Positions 8,698 through 18,117 of a DNA stretch of 64,000 nt are shown piece by piece. Below the pieces are notes generated by a model, which was given only the letters and a program-made list of their open reading frames with translations, was not told where the DNA came from and did no database searches. The stretch spans positions 1 through 64,000 of the forward strand of contig NZ_CBQR020000071.1 in the NCBI RefSeq assembly GCF_000455485.1, written 5' to 3'. The stretch's first letter is position 1; every line of letters starts with the position of its first letter. This DNA is from Gorillibacterium massiliense (GTDB taxonomy: Bacteria > Bacillota > Bacilli > Paenibacillales > NBRC-103111). Made by a program: the position numbers and the translations under genes.

Positions 8698-9864
8698 ATG
8701 ATAAAGAAAGAAGTCGCGCATATACGCAAGCAATTTAAACTGGATCACGATTTGCTGACGATTTACGACATTCTCAACGTGTATATTACGAAGGAAAGCA
8801 ACGAGATCTATCATTGTGAACGCCAGCCGTTTGCCCTGTTGGACAGAGAGAAGCAAGAGCTGTATATGGGGAACTTCAAAAAACTGCTGACCGGCGAATT
8901 GGATCAGAAGCTGTTCGAGTTGAGGTTTCAGGAGGAAGCGGAGGAGCCGACGCGGGTGCTGCTTCACCAAGGTTTGGCGACAGGCGATGCGAACGAATGG
9001 CAGGACCTGATGCTGCTGATCGTGGAGAAAATGCTGGCGGATGCCAAGTATGAACGGGATACGGTGGTCACGTTCGTTCGCGGTCAATACTTCCGGCCGA
9101 CCAAGGACAGGAATGAAGAAGCCGAAGAGAGCGGGAAGGATGAACTGTTTTCACATCCTTTTATCCTATGCAGCGTGAATTCCACGGAGCAGCAACGAAA
9201 AACGCTCTTGTTTGATTATGTGGAGCGTGAATTCAAGTACAATGTCATGGTAGATCCGATTATCAAGTTGAGTTCTCCGGAGCAAGGGTTCTTTTACCCC
9301 AGCGTGACGGACAACTATTCCGATGTGAACCGCATTCTGTATTGCACGGGGAAAGCAAATGAGCTGAACTTGCCCTTCATTGAGCAGGTGTTGAATGCCG
9401 AAAGATCCGTGACGTCACAGGAAGAAAGAGCCATCTTCGAAGACATCGTGAAGGAAGTGGTAGGCGAACAGCTCGACGCGGCTACTCTTGCCCATGTGTA
9501 CGAGGAGATCAACCGGGTGATTGAAACTAACGAGGAAGAGGAAGAACCTCCGAAGCTGGATTATAAAGATGTGGAACGCGTGCTGACCGTAAGCGGCGTA
9601 GAGAACGTGACGGCGGAAAAAGTGGAACGGGCGTTTCAAACGATCGTCGACGATAAAAACTATGAACTGAAGGCAAGCAGCGTGATGCCGAAATTTACTT
9701 CAAAATCGATTAAAATCGATACAAAGGTAGCCACGATTTCCGTCAGCCCGCAGGATTTGAAGTATGTGAAACAAGTCAATTATCAAGGAAAACGATGCAT
9801 CTTAATTGAAGTCGACGAGGATGCCGTGATCGAAGGATTTACGCTCAGTACGGAGACGTTGTAG
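8698..9864 (+). CDS. DUF4317 family protein
   Basis: 388 residues, acidic, soluble. The opening MIKKEVAHIRKQFKLDHDLL and the later VNRILYCTGKANE and FPFI-like stretches fit DUF4317, a Firmicute family of unknown function. An acidic linker (EEEEEPPKLDY, near 275-290) separates the main part from a smaller C-terminal beta-rich domain (about 300-388) ending in CILIEVDEDAV. No catalytic motif is visible. TTAGGAG lies about 15 bases before the ATG, a long spacing, so the start is likely but not certain. It is monocistronic with its own terminator at 9923. Confidence 0.7.
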   Translation: MIKKEVAHIRKQFKLDHDLLTIYDILNVYITKESNEIYHCERQPFALLDREKQELYMGNFKKLLTGELDQKLFELRFQEEAEEPTRVLLHQGLATGDANEWQDLMLLIVEKMLADAKYERDTVVTFVRGQYFRPTKDRNEEAEESGKDELFSHPFILCSVNSTEQQRKTLLFDYVEREFKYNVMVDPIIKLSSPEQGFFYPSVTDNYSDVNRILYCTGKANELNLPFIEQVLNAERSVTSQEERAIFEDIVKEVVGEQLDAATLAHVYEEINRVIETNEEEEEPPKLDYKDVERVLTVSGVENVTAEKVERAFQTIVDDKNYELKASSVMPKFTSKSIKIDTKVATISVSPQDLKYVKQVNYQGKRCILIEVDEDAVIEGFTLSTETL

Positions 9865-9922
9865 ACTCGTCTGACAGCGCGGGCTGACCGCTATCATCTG
9901 CTGCATTCCATTGGGTGAAAGA

Positions 9923-9957
9923 GCCATGCAGGTATCTGCATGGCTTTTCTCTTTTTT
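9923..9957 (+). terminator. Terminator after DUF4317 gene
   Basis: GCCATGCAG (9923-9931) pairs with CTGCATGGC (9936-9944) around a GTAT loop, followed by a long T-rich run. Confidence 0.9.
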
Positions 9958-10058
9958 GTCAAAAGGATATGGAAGCATCCCCGGAGAAAATGGATAGTGT
10001 CGAACCTTGGTGAAAATGAACCGACGCACACTCGCTGATTTTATAGAGGAGGTTTTCT

Positions 10059-10952
10059 GTGAAGATGAGCGATCCATCCTATCAAAAGCAGATCGAACAA
10101 GCGTTGGAATATGCTGAGCATCATATGGATTCCGATTTATCCTTGCAAACCCTATCCAAAATCGCGGGATTTTCCCCCTATCATTTTCACCGTATTTTCC
10201 ATGCCGTAACGGGAAAGAATTTGCATCCGTATATTCAAGAGCGTAGATTGAACAACTGTGCCAGCCGGCTTCTTTACGAAGATTGTGAAATTACGGAAAT
10301 GACATTGGATTATGGGTTCGCCACGCCGAGTTCATTTGCAAGGAGTTTTAAAAAGCAATTCGGATGCACACCAACTCAGTATAAAAAAACAAAAGAGCGA
10401 AAGTTTCCAGTTCCTTTTGCAGAACTGCCTTTGCAGGACATACGGTTTGATGCGGAAATGGAAAAACGCTTTTATGAAGCTGCGCTTTCGGATCTATCGA
10501 CGGTTTGCATAGGGATAACCGGGATATCCGAAACCTGGGATAATCCGGAGATTACGAGGGCATACGAGCAAATTTTCAAATGGCTGAAGGAAAATCAGAA
10601 GGTGACACCCCATACGAAAATATGCGGCGTTACGATGGATACTCCGGAGGTGCAAAGTCTATCGTCATGCAGATACTATGCCTGTGCCACGGTAGAATCC
10701 TACGTATATGATGAACGCCTTGCCTATCGAATTTTTCAAACATCGGGAGCTTATATTTGCTGCAAAATGAACCGCGGCATAAACGATTTTGCGGATCATT
10801 TTTTCAGGCACATGGATTATCTATATGGATTTTACATGGCGTCGCACCATTATTCGCCGGATAACCGCCCTTTCGTGGAATTTTATGAAAGGATGCCGGA
10901 CGGAGAGCTATACATCTGTTTTTGCGTGCCAGTAAAAAAAAGCAAGAATTGA
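10059..10952 (+). CDS. AraC-family regulator with GyrI-like ligand-binding domain
   Basis: 297 residues. Residues 1-105 hold two helix-turn-helix motifs typical of AraC (LSKIAGFSPYHFHRIFH and LDYGFATPSSFARSFKKQFG). About 130-295 is a GyrI-like effector domain (ASHHYSPDNRPFVEFYE near the end). Known relatives bind small hydrophobic or cationic ligands and activate nearby genes. The start is GTG: AGAGGAGG (10045-10052) lies six bases upstream, better than for the ATG two codons later. The amidase gene follows on the same strand 49 bases downstream and is the likely target or partner. Confidence 0.88.
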   Translation: MKMSDPSYQKQIEQALEYAEHHMDSDLSLQTLSKIAGFSPYHFHRIFHAVTGKNLHPYIQERRLNNCASRLLYEDCEITEMTLDYGFATPSSFARSFKKQFGCTPTQYKKTKERKFPVPFAELPLQDIRFDAEMEKRFYEAALSDLSTVCIGITGISETWDNPEITRAYEQIFKWLKENQKVTPHTKICGVTMDTPEVQSLSSCRYYACATVESYVYDERLAYRIFQTSGAYICCKMNRGINDFADHFFRHMDYLYGFYMASHHYSPDNRPFVEFYERMPDGELYICFCVPVKKSKN

Positions 10953-11001
10953 ACAGCGCTATCCCTTCCGATTCGTAAAAATGGAATCAAGGGGTGACGG
11001 T

Positions 11002-12357
11002 ATGGAATCAAATATGAGAAAGCAAATGGAGAATGTAAAAACCGGAAAAATTACCGTGTTAGAGATCGTTAAAGAAAGACTCGCTCTATTGGAGAAACAC
11101 AAATCCTGCAATGCTGTTATTTATTGTGATGAAAAAAAGGTACTGGAGCAGGCTGACGAGCTGGATGCCAAAATCAAAGCGGGAAAACATGCAGGAAAAC
11201 TCTGCGGTGCCGTGATTACGGTTAAAGATAATCTGGAGGTGAAGGGATTAAAGGCAACTGCCGGAATGAAAGAGTTTGAGAGCTATATTCCATCGAGGGA
11301 TTGTGAGGCAGTCGCCAAATTAAGAGCGGAGGGTGCCGTCATTTTAGGGAAGACCAATATGCCTGCAGGCGCAATGGATATGCAAACGTTTAATGGCTTA
11401 TACGGAAGAACAAATCATCCCGACTATCCTGAATATACATGCGGGGGAAGCAGCGGTGGCGGGGCAGCTGCCGTCAAACTAGGAATTTGCGACGCCGATA
11501 TCGGAAACGATTTTATGGGTTCGATCCGTGTACCTGCACACTTTTGTGGGATTTATGGCATGATTGGTACCGACAAGGTGATTCCCTTAGATAACATAGT
11601 CGGCGGAAAGCCTCATGGAACCACCATGTCCAATATTCTTCGTATCGGCATACAGGCGGCTCATTTGGATGATTTACGCCTGCTGGTTACCGTTATTGCA
11701 GATGATTCCAAGATCTTTCCGGAAACACGATGTTCTGATCAACTGAAAATTGCCTATACGAAAAACTGCGGAGATTTGCCGATTTCTCAGGAATATGCCG
11801 GCTGCTTCGCAGATTATATTAACGGCTTATCTATAAACGCTCAGGCTAGTGAAGTTGATCCGAATGTATTCCCCTTTCAAAAATCAAGGGAATGCTTTTT
11901 GAAGCTATTGTACGGCAATATGGCAGTCTCCCTTCCAACGATCGCAAGAATAATGATGGGCTCGAAAATGTCGAGAAAACTAAAAACCTATCTGGAATTG
12001 GAAGAGGAGAGAGAAGGATATATGGCTCAAATGGATCATATCCTGGCAGAATATGATGTTTTGTTGGCTCCTGTTACCGCGACACCGGCATTTCGGCATA
12101 TACGTCCAGTTAGAACCCTTGGGCATCAGGCCATATATGAGGATTTTCTTGTTGATGAAACAAAGGTATCCTATTCCGTAGCAAACATGGGGTATACGAC
12201 TCCCTTTTCCCTTACTGGAAATCCGGTTGTTGTTATTCCGATAGGACAAACAGCAAAGGGATTGCCTCTTGGCATACAGGTGGTTGGAAGAAGGATGCAT
12301 GAGTATGACTTGCTCAAATCTGCAGGAATAATAATGCAAAGTGCTCAGCTAACGTGA
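11002..12357 (+). CDS. Amidase signature family enzyme
   Basis: 451 residues. The Ser-cisSer-Lys catalytic set is visible: Lys75 in VITVKDN, Ser151 in GGSSGGG, Ser174 in GNDFMGSIR. The last motif normally reads GTDTGGSIR, so two family residues are replaced, though the nucleophile stays. These enzymes hydrolyse carboxamides; GatA is the best-known member, but the length and lack of gatB/gatC argue against GatA. The start at 11002 is preferred because AAGGGGTGA (10989-10997) precedes it; an in-frame ATG at 10981 has no ribosome site. The first ten bases of both ATGs are identical (ATGGAATCAA), a small local duplication. It follows the AraC/GyrI gene, probably under its control. Confidence 0.85.
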   Translation: MESNMRKQMENVKTGKITVLEIVKERLALLEKHKSCNAVIYCDEKKVLEQADELDAKIKAGKHAGKLCGAVITVKDNLEVKGLKATAGMKEFESYIPSRDCEAVAKLRAEGAVILGKTNMPAGAMDMQTFNGLYGRTNHPDYPEYTCGGSSGGGAAAVKLGICDADIGNDFMGSIRVPAHFCGIYGMIGTDKVIPLDNIVGGKPHGTTMSNILRIGIQAAHLDDLRLLVTVIADDSKIFPETRCSDQLKIAYTKNCGDLPISQEYAGCFADYINGLSINAQASEVDPNVFPFQKSRECFLKLLYGNMAVSLPTIARIMMGSKMSRKLKTYLELEEEREGYMAQMDHILAEYDVLLAPVTATPAFRHIRPVRTLGHQAIYEDFLVDETKVSYSVANMGYTTPFSLTGNPVVVIPIGQTAKGLPLGIQVVGRRMHEYDLLKSAGIIMQSAQLT

Positions 12358-12390
12358 TTCGTTCACCTATCAATTAAGAAGAAACACGAA

Positions 12391-12428
12391 AAAGACGGAA
12401 AGGGTGGGTGCCCCTCCGTCTTTTTTTG
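12391..12428. terminator. Terminator between convergent amidase and amidohydrolase genes
   Basis: AAAGACGGA (12391-12399) pairs with TCCGTCTTT (12415-12423), then further Ts. The A-rich left side would also serve the minus-strand operon. Confidence 0.85.
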
Positions 12429-12509
12429 TTTGCGGGAAAATCTAAAGACTCTTTAACCCGTAATACTAATCGGACTCGTCCATCTTGCGGATGAAGGTTT
12501 TCAGCAATT

Positions 12510-13646
12510 CTAAATCTCCCCCACCACCACAGACACAATGCTATTCCGCAACTCCTCCGCATTCTTCGCCTGATAAGGATCGGCATTGAAAAGGATGGCG
12601 TCTGCAGTAAATCCTTCTTCGATCCGTCCAAGCTTGCCGCTGAGTCCTAATATATCAGCACCTAGCTCCGTTGCAGCTCGCCAAGCCTCTTCGCGGGTTA
12701 GTCCGCAATCGATGAGCGTGTCGAGTTCTTCGAGATTGCGACCATGCAGCACGGGCGTGGCAAAATCCGTGCCGAAGGCGATTTGTACGCCAGCGTTTTT
12801 GGCGTATCGGATAGCTTTGGGATGCGCTTCGGCGGCTCGAGCGGCATGATCGAGGAAAGGCTCTTCCAACTGGAGAGCTCCCTTTGGATCCGCCGCAATA
12901 CGATAGATAGTGGCGGTTGGGATAAGCGGGATATTGGCTTGGGCAAGCCTGTGAGCTTGAGTTTCGGTCATATAGATTCCGTGCTCAACGGAATCTACGC
13001 CGGCTTCGATTGACCAATCCAAGGCAAGACCGCCCCAAGCATGGACCATTACTTTCCTATTCGTTGCATGTGCCGCGCGCACAATGGAATGAAGTTCCTC
13101 CTGCGAAAATAAGGGATTGAGCACCTTTTCCGGCGAAGCTCCAAGTCCCCCAGTAGCAAAGATTTTGATCCAGTTTGCTTCACTGTTCGAAATTTCCTGT
13201 ACCCGTCGCTCCAAATGTCCTAGACTCTGATGAGCATCTTGTCCTCCAAGAGGTTCGCCGCTGGCAAAGACTCTTAAGGGCTGGTTGTAGTGCTCGCCGA
13301 TATGTCGGGCGTGGCTAGGCAATAACCCGCCTGCGTCTCGGGCGGTCGTCACTCCGGTACGAAGGGTCGCCTCGAAAGCTTGGGCCTGTAAAGCTTCGAT
13401 CTCGCTTTTATCCCGTTTTAACTGATCATCATGATGAAAATCCGTCCAGGCTAAGTGGGTATGAAGATCGATCACGCCTGGAGAAATCCATAGATCCCGG
13501 CTCGCACTCCCACTGTCCTGCAAAGAGACAGCTTCTACCATGGAAGCAAAACGGCCATTGATGATCTTGATATCGAACCGTTTCCCCGGGATTCCCGCCA
13601 CGTAAATATTTTGGAGTGTCACGTCTTTTGAACGATTATTTTCCAT
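12510..13646 (-). CDS. Metal-dependent amidohydrolase (imidazolonepropionase/prolidase-like)
   Basis: 378 residues. Amidohydrolase superfamily metal ligands are in place: His62 and His64 in DLHTH, Lys161 in IKIFATGG (carbamylated-Lys position), His202 in VHAWGG, His222 in EHG, Asp294 in FGTD. Relatives with this pattern hydrolyse dipeptides (Xaa-Pro, Xaa-Arg/Lys carboxypeptidase-like) or cyclic amides. It is the last gene of a seven-gene unit with a peptide-type ABC importer and overlaps the aminotransferase gene by 11 bases. The likely role is splitting an imported peptide or acylated amino acid. The exact substrate cannot be read from the sequence. Confidence 0.85.
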   Translation of the reverse strand: MENNRSKDVTLQNIYVAGIPGKRFDIKIINGRFASMVEAVSLQDSGSASRDLWISPGVIDLHTHLAWTDFHHDDQLKRDKSEIEALQAQAFEATLRTGVTTARDAGGLLPSHARHIGEHYNQPLRVFASGEPLGGQDAHQSLGHLERRVQEISNSEANWIKIFATGGLGASPEKVLNPLFSQEELHSIVRAAHATNRKVMVHAWGGLALDWSIEAGVDSVEHGIYMTETQAHRLAQANIPLIPTATIYRIAADPKGALQLEEPFLDHAARAAEAHPKAIRYAKNAGVQIAFGTDFATPVLHGRNLEELDTLIDCGLTREEAWRAATELGADILGLSGKLGRIEEGFTADAILFNADPYQAKNAEELRNSIVSVVVGEI

Positions 13647-14706
13647 CGTTACGCTCCCCCTCCCATACTAATCTTCCAGCAGCAATAGCACCGCCCGGAA
13701 CTTGATCCGTTAATTCCGCAAGGGTAAGGATGGCTTGCTCCACGCTATCCTGGCTGGCGTTCGAGCCAAAATGATTGATGCGCAAAAGCTTGCCGTTCAG
13801 TTCTCCGTCACCTGGAGCGACGATGCCCACAGGGCGTTTGATGGAAAGTCCATCACCACCTGCTTTCGGAATCCGGATTGTCGTGACAAGCGGCGAATAG
13901 CTGCGTTCTTTTTGCTGCCACGGTTCAAGTCCCAAAGCTTTCAAGCCGGCAACAACAGCGGATGATGCCAGTCGATGGCGTTGGATGACGGCCGGCAAGC
14001 CTTCTTCTTCAGCGAGTTTTAACGCGGCGATAAGCGCCCGAGCTTCGAGAACAGAGATGTTTGCGGGAATCCGTCCGGAAAAAGGATCGTGCTCAGGAAG
14101 TTTCAGATCAAGCAAGGAAAGAATCGAATTGCGCGGCGCTTGCGGGTTTGCTTCTAAAAACGCCCACCCTCGTTCGCTGATCCCGACGGCACTTATTCCG
14201 TTTGGACCGGCGAGGGCTTTTTGCGCGCCGATGGCGACGAAATCGATTCCCCACTCGTCCATCAGCACCGGTTCCGCACCGATTGCCGAGACCGAATCCG
14301 AGACGGTGATGAGGTTGTATTGCCGGGTGAGCTTCAGAATTTCGGCTGTTGGATTGGAGCCTCCCGTGACGGCTTCCGCTTGCACGAAGGATAGGGCGCA
14401 CGGTTTGTATTTTTCAATCGCCGCTGCGACTTCATCGACGGTTACAACATCATCGAAGGAGGTTTGAATTTCCACAACCTCGGTACCGCCGCGGGCGAGC
14501 CATTTTCCAAAGAGGGTTCCATAGGGGCCGGTTACGATATTTAAAATCGTGTGCCCAGGGGCGGCTATGCCTGCTGCGATAGCCTCGATTCCCAAAATCG
14601 CTTCACTCGGTATGATAACGGGAAATTGTTTTGTCGACAGAAGGTTGGAGAGCAAGATATGAAGCGTTTCATATTCTTCTGTTGTGAGAGGTTTGTAATT
14701 GGGCAT
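13636..14706 (-). CDS. PLP-dependent class V aminotransferase (alanine-glyoxylate/serine-pyruvate type)
   Basis: About 356 residues. The PLP lysine lies in AIGAQKALAGPNGIS and the cofactor-binding Asp in ITVSDSVSAIG, the pattern of the alanine-glyoxylate, serine-pyruvate and aspartate-type branch. The ATG at 14706 is chosen because AGAAGGTGG lies just before it; a GTG three codons earlier overlaps that site. It sits between the importer ATPase gene and the amidohydrolase, with which it overlaps. It probably removes the amino group of an amino acid released from the imported compound. An amidohydrolase plus aminotransferase behind an opp-type importer is also seen in ureide and hydantoin catabolism, an alternative I cannot exclude. 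Confidence 0.85.
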   Translation of the reverse strand: MPNYKPLTTEEYETLHILLSNLLSTKQFPVIIPSEAILGIEAIAAGIAAPGHTILNIVTGPYGTLFGKWLARGGTEVVEIQTSFDDVVTVDEVAAAIEKYKPCALSFVQAEAVTGGSNPTAEILKLTRQYNLITVSDSVSAIGAEPVLMDEWGIDFVAIGAQKALAGPNGISAVGISERGWAFLEANPQAPRNSILSLLDLKLPEHDPFSGRIPANISVLEARALIAALKLAEEEGLPAVIQRHRLASSAVVAGLKALGLEPWQQKERSYSPLVTTIRIPKAGGDGLSIKRPVGIVAPGDGELNGKLLRINHFGSNASQDSVEQAILTLAELTDQVPGGAIAAGRLVWEGERNDGK

Positions 14707-14766
14707 CGTGTCCACCTTCTATTATTTAAATTGAACGAAAGAAAGGGATGGAGGAGCGGAGAAACC

Positions 14767-15534
14767 TCAACTTCTATCATTTGAAAATTGCGGCATGGTC
14801 GGAACCGCTGACAAAAGCTCGTATCCATAAGACGATTCCGGACGGGTAAAAAAAGTATCTCTGGGGCTGACTTCGACTAACTTTCCCTTCCGCATCACGG
14901 CAACCGTATCGCATATCGCGTTGATCACGGCCAGATCGTGAGAGATGAACAGCATTGTAAGATCAAGCTCCGACTTGAGCGTGTTCAATAGGTCAAGAAT
15001 ACTCGCCTGTACCGAGACGTCCAACGCACTCGTAGGTTCATCGGCGATAAGGAAGCTAGGCTCAACAGCAATTGCCCGGGCGATTGCGATTCGCTGTCGT
15101 TGGCCACCTGAGAATTCATGGGGATATCGATCCAGCGCGGTTTCGTCGATCCGCACGCGGGCGAGAAGCTCCTTGCATCGCTCTTCCACCTGGGAGCGTT
15201 CCACGATTTTATGAAAAAGCAGCGCTTCAGCTAATATTTGCTTGACGGAATGTCTCGGATTGAGAGAAGCATCCGGGTTTTGAAAGACCATTTGGATCTT
15301 TTTATGCTGTTCCCGGGTCCGGCGATTGCCCAATACCTGAGAGCCCAGATTAACCTGCCCTTCATTCGGGATAATCAATCCGGCGATTACCCTAGCGAGG
15401 GTAGATTTGCCTGAGCCGGATTCTCCTACGAGGCCAAGGGTCGTATGGGGCTTGAACTCCAAGCTGACATGGTCGAGAGCGGCAAATTGTCCATACTGTA
15501 CGGTAATATTTTCTGCCCGTAATGTTGTACTCAT
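14767..15534 (-). CDS. Oligopeptide-type ABC transporter ATPase (DppF/OppF-like)
   Basis: 255 residues. Walker [10 protein letters not shown] (38-46), Q-loop near 85, signature FSGGQRQR (141-148), Walker B LIADEP (162-167) and H-loop in FISHD are all intact. The protein is shorter than typical OppF (about 320) because it lacks the C-terminal oligopeptide extension, as in Ni/peptide subtypes. Its start overlaps the upstream ATPase stop by four bases (ATGA), so the two are coupled. It would power uptake with its partner ATPase, two permeases and the lipoprotein encoded upstream. Confidence 0.9.
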   Translation of the reverse strand: MSTTLRAENITVQYGQFAALDHVSLEFKPHTTLGLVGESGSGKSTLARVIAGLIIPNEGQVNLGSQVLGNRRTREQHKKIQMVFQNPDASLNPRHSVKQILAEALLFHKIVERSQVEERCKELLARVRIDETALDRYPHEFSGGQRQRIAIARAIAVEPSFLIADEPTSALDVSVQASILDLLNTLKSELDLTMLFISHDLAVINAICDTVAVMRKGKLVEVSPRDTFFTRPESSYGYELLSAVPTMPQFSNDRS

Positions 15535-16304
15535 TGATCAGCCCTCCTTTCAAAATCCGGGAGAGGAAGTACGGAGTTGATCAGCATTTGCGTATAGGGA
15601 TGTTGTGGTCTTTGCAATACAGAAAAAGTATCCCCTTGCTCTACGATCCTTCCTTCTTTCATGACGATAAGCCTGGAGCACATCGAAGAAGCGATGGCCA
15701 GATTGTGCGTAACGAAAATGACGGCATAACCCAGCTCTTTTTGCAGGCTTGTGATGAGACCCAAGATTTGCCGCTGAACGGTAACGTCAAGGGCTGTCGT
15801 CGGCTCGTCGCAAAGAAGCAGGTTGGGCTTGCACGCCAGTGCCATGGCAATCACGATTCGCTGGCATTGGCCACCTGATAGCTGATGGGGGTAGCGGTCC
15901 TTTTGCTTTAAGGAATCGGGCAGACCGAGCATCTCGATGAGCTCTAAGGCGATGGTACGCGAGGCCTTCCGGCTGACTTTCTGCCTGTAGTAAACCACCT
16001 CGGCCAGCTGCTTGATCACCGGACAAAGCGGGTCAAGGGCTCTTACCGGGTCCTGAAAAATCATCGCGCCTCTGCCGTCAAGCCGAATCGTTCCACCGAC
16101 TTGTTCAATGCCGGAGGGAAGCAGCCCGATGATGGAGCGTAGGGTGAGGGACTTGCCGGATCCGGACTCCCCTACGAGACCGATGCTTTCACCTGCCGCG
16201 ACTTTGAGGCTGACATCGCTGACCAGCGTTTTGTTGGATCGGGTTCCAAGGGACAATTGTTCTACTTCCAATATGGGGTTCATGGCGTTCATTTCCTTCT
16301 CCAT
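15531..16304 (-). CDS. Oligopeptide-type ABC transporter ATPase (DppD/OppD-like)
   Basis: 257 residues. Walker [10 protein letters not shown] (45-53), signature LSGGQCQR, Walker B LLLCDEP and the H-loop FVTHN are visible. It begins 16 bases before the permease stop. The in-frame ATG at 16283, closer behind an AAGGAA sequence and just past that stop, is an alternative start. Together with the DppF-like subunit it forms the heterodimeric motor of the importer. Confidence 0.88.
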   Translation of the reverse strand: MEKEMNAMNPILEVEQLSLGTRSNKTLVSDVSLKVAAGESIGLVGESGSGKSLTLRSIIGLLPSGIEQVGGTIRLDGRGAMIFQDPVRALDPLCPVIKQLAEVVYYRQKVSRKASRTIALELIEMLGLPDSLKQKDRYPHQLSGGQCQRIVIAMALACKPNLLLCDEPTTALDVTVQRQILGLITSLQKELGYAVIFVTHNLAIASSMCSRLIVMKEGRIVEQGDTFSVLQRPQHPYTQMLINSVLPLPDFERRADQ

Positions 16305-17113
16305 AGATCCGCTAACCCGTCACCTACTAGAGATAAGGCTATTCCCGTGTACACGACCGCAAAACCCGGTATGGCCGAAAGCCACCACTTGGTCGATAAA
16401 AAGGGCTGTCCTTCGGAGATCATCGTGCCCCAATCCGGAGTTGGCGGCGCGATGCCGATTCCGAGATAGCCTAAGGTGACGATGGCTACAAGCAACACGG
16501 CCATATCCGTCATCAGGATGACCACCGCTTGCGGCAGCACATTGGGCAACAGATGTCGCAGGATGATTTTTAGATTCGGGAGTCCCAAGGTTTTGGCGGA
16601 GGCAATCCATTCCTGCTTACGGAAGGATGCGCTCAACCCTTTGACCACCCGGGCATAGACGATCCAGCCAACCAGCGCAAAGGTGATGTAGATTCCCTTT
16701 TCTCCCGCGCCGCTTATAAAGGCTACGATAATGACGATCAAATAAAAGGGGAATGCAATCAATGTATCGGTAAGAAGCGTGATGAGCGTGTTCACCCATT
16801 TTCCATAATAGCCGGCGAGCATGCCGAGAAACACACCCGTGCAAAAAGGGATCACTTCCGCCAGCGCCATGATCTTCAGATCGGTCCTAGCGGCGTAGAT
16901 GAGCCGCGTAAACAAATCGCGTCCCAGTTGATCGGTTCCCAGCCAGTGTTTGGCCGATGGAGGCTGCAATAGAGCGGACATGTTCTGATCGACGGGATGA
17001 TAGGGACTGATCACCGGCGCCAGAAGCGCAATGCCGATCAAAAGAGCGAACAGGATACATCCCCATAGAAGGGATGGAGTATTTCCGATTTTTTTCAGCG
17101 AACGTACGAGCAT
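16289..17113 (-). CDS. Peptide-type ABC transporter permease (DppC-like)
   Basis: About 274 residues. It has several hydrophobic spans and the ABC-permease EAA-like loop (EWIASAKTLGLPNLKIILRH). Start choice: AAAGGAG sits seven bases before the ATG at 17113, whose A is also the last base of the preceding stop TGA. A longer reading to 17197 would run deep into the upstream gene and is rejected. It pairs with the DppB-like permease to form the channel. Confidence 0.9.
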   Translation of the reverse strand: MLVRSLKKIGNTPSLLWGCILFALLIGIALLAPVISPYHPVDQNMSALLQPPSAKHWLGTDQLGRDLFTRLIYAARTDLKIMALAEVIPFCTGVFLGMLAGYYGKWVNTLITLLTDTLIAFPFYLIVIIVAFISGAGEKGIYITFALVGWIVYARVVKGLSASFRKQEWIASAKTLGLPNLKIILRHLLPNVLPQAVVILMTDMAVLLVAIVTLGYLGIGIAPPTPDWGTMISEGQPFLSTKWWLSAIPGFAVVYTGIALSLVGDGLADLWRRK

Positions 17114-18111
17114 CAGGGTTCTCCTTTCGTTCGGGGATCCAGATACCCGGAAGCAATCTCCACCAAGAGGCCGATGATCACGACGAAAATCGCGCAATAA
17201 AGGGCGATCCCCTGGATAACCGGAAAATCCCGATTTGAGATGGCTGAAAAAAGCAGGCTTCCGATGCCTTTGAGGCCGAAGGCTTTTTCAACGACCAACG
17301 TTCCGCCGATCAAATAGGCGACATTAACACCAAGCAGCATGAGGGCGGGAAGAGCGGAATTGCGTAGGACATGCTTGAACAGGATGACACGGTTCGGGAT
17401 TCCAGCGGCTCTCAGCGTAACGACAAAATCGGACTCCAGCACCTCCAGCATCTGCGCTCTTAACGAGCGAACGAGGGATGGAATTTGCGAAAAGGCCACG
17501 GTTATGGCGGGAAGGGTGAGACTGAATAGGCTTCCTGCAAATCCTTCTTTGACTCCTCCGACAGGGAACCAGTGAAGCCGGACGGCAAACAGCAAGATCA
17601 GCAGCAGCCCGATCCAAAAAACCGGCATGCCTAACGTTACGGCTGGCAAAATGCGAATAATGTGATCGAGCAGCCCGTTTTTATGCGTAGCGGCGAGAAC
17701 GGCGAGAACAAGGGAAACGATGATGGCTAGAAGACAGCTCATGGCAACAAGCAGCAGCGTCATGGGGGCGCGATCGAGAATCAGCCCTCTTGAAGACGTT
17801 TCGTAAATGATAGAGGTGCCGGTATCGCCATGAGTGAAAATATTGTGCAAAAAGCGGATGAACTGCTCCCAAAGGGAAAGATCGAGCCCGAGCTTGTGAC
17901 GCATGCCGCTCATCGCCTCGGCTGTGGCGTATTCCCCAAGGATCATTTTGACGGGGTCTCCCGGTACCAGCCTTATGAGGAAAAAGACAGCCGTCACCAC
18001 GCAAATGATGACGGCTGCCGCCCGTAATAGGGCGCGCAACAACCATTTGCGTGGTGACGCTGCAGTCGCGGACGAGTCGACAGGTTTGTTAAGTAATCTG
18101 TTGACTGCCAA
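17113..18111 (-). CDS. Peptide-type ABC transporter permease (DppB-like)
   Basis: 332 residues. The N-terminal span with FFLIRLVPGDPV is typical of DppB/OppB, followed by about five more membrane spans and the conserved loop VVTLRAAGIPNRVILFKHVL. It starts 6 bases downstream of the stop of the solute-binding protein gene and overlaps the next permease by one base. The residue after the ATG region (Lys/Asn/Pro/Ser-rich, about 25 residues) forms a cytoplasmic tail. Confidence 0.9.
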   Translation of the reverse strand: MAVNRLLNKPVDSSATAASPRKWLLRALLRAAAVIICVVTAVFFLIRLVPGDPVKMILGEYATAEAMSGMRHKLGLDLSLWEQFIRFLHNIFTHGDTGTSIIYETSSRGLILDRAPMTLLLVAMSCLLAIIVSLVLAVLAATHKNGLLDHIIRILPAVTLGMPVFWIGLLLILLFAVRLHWFPVGGVKEGFAGSLFSLTLPAITVAFSQIPSLVRSLRAQMLEVLESDFVVTLRAAGIPNRVILFKHVLRNSALPALMLLGVNVAYLIGGTLVVEKAFGLKGIGSLLFSAISNRDFPVIQGIALYCAIFVVIIGLLVEIASGYLDPRTKGEP

Positions 18112-18117
18112 GGTAAA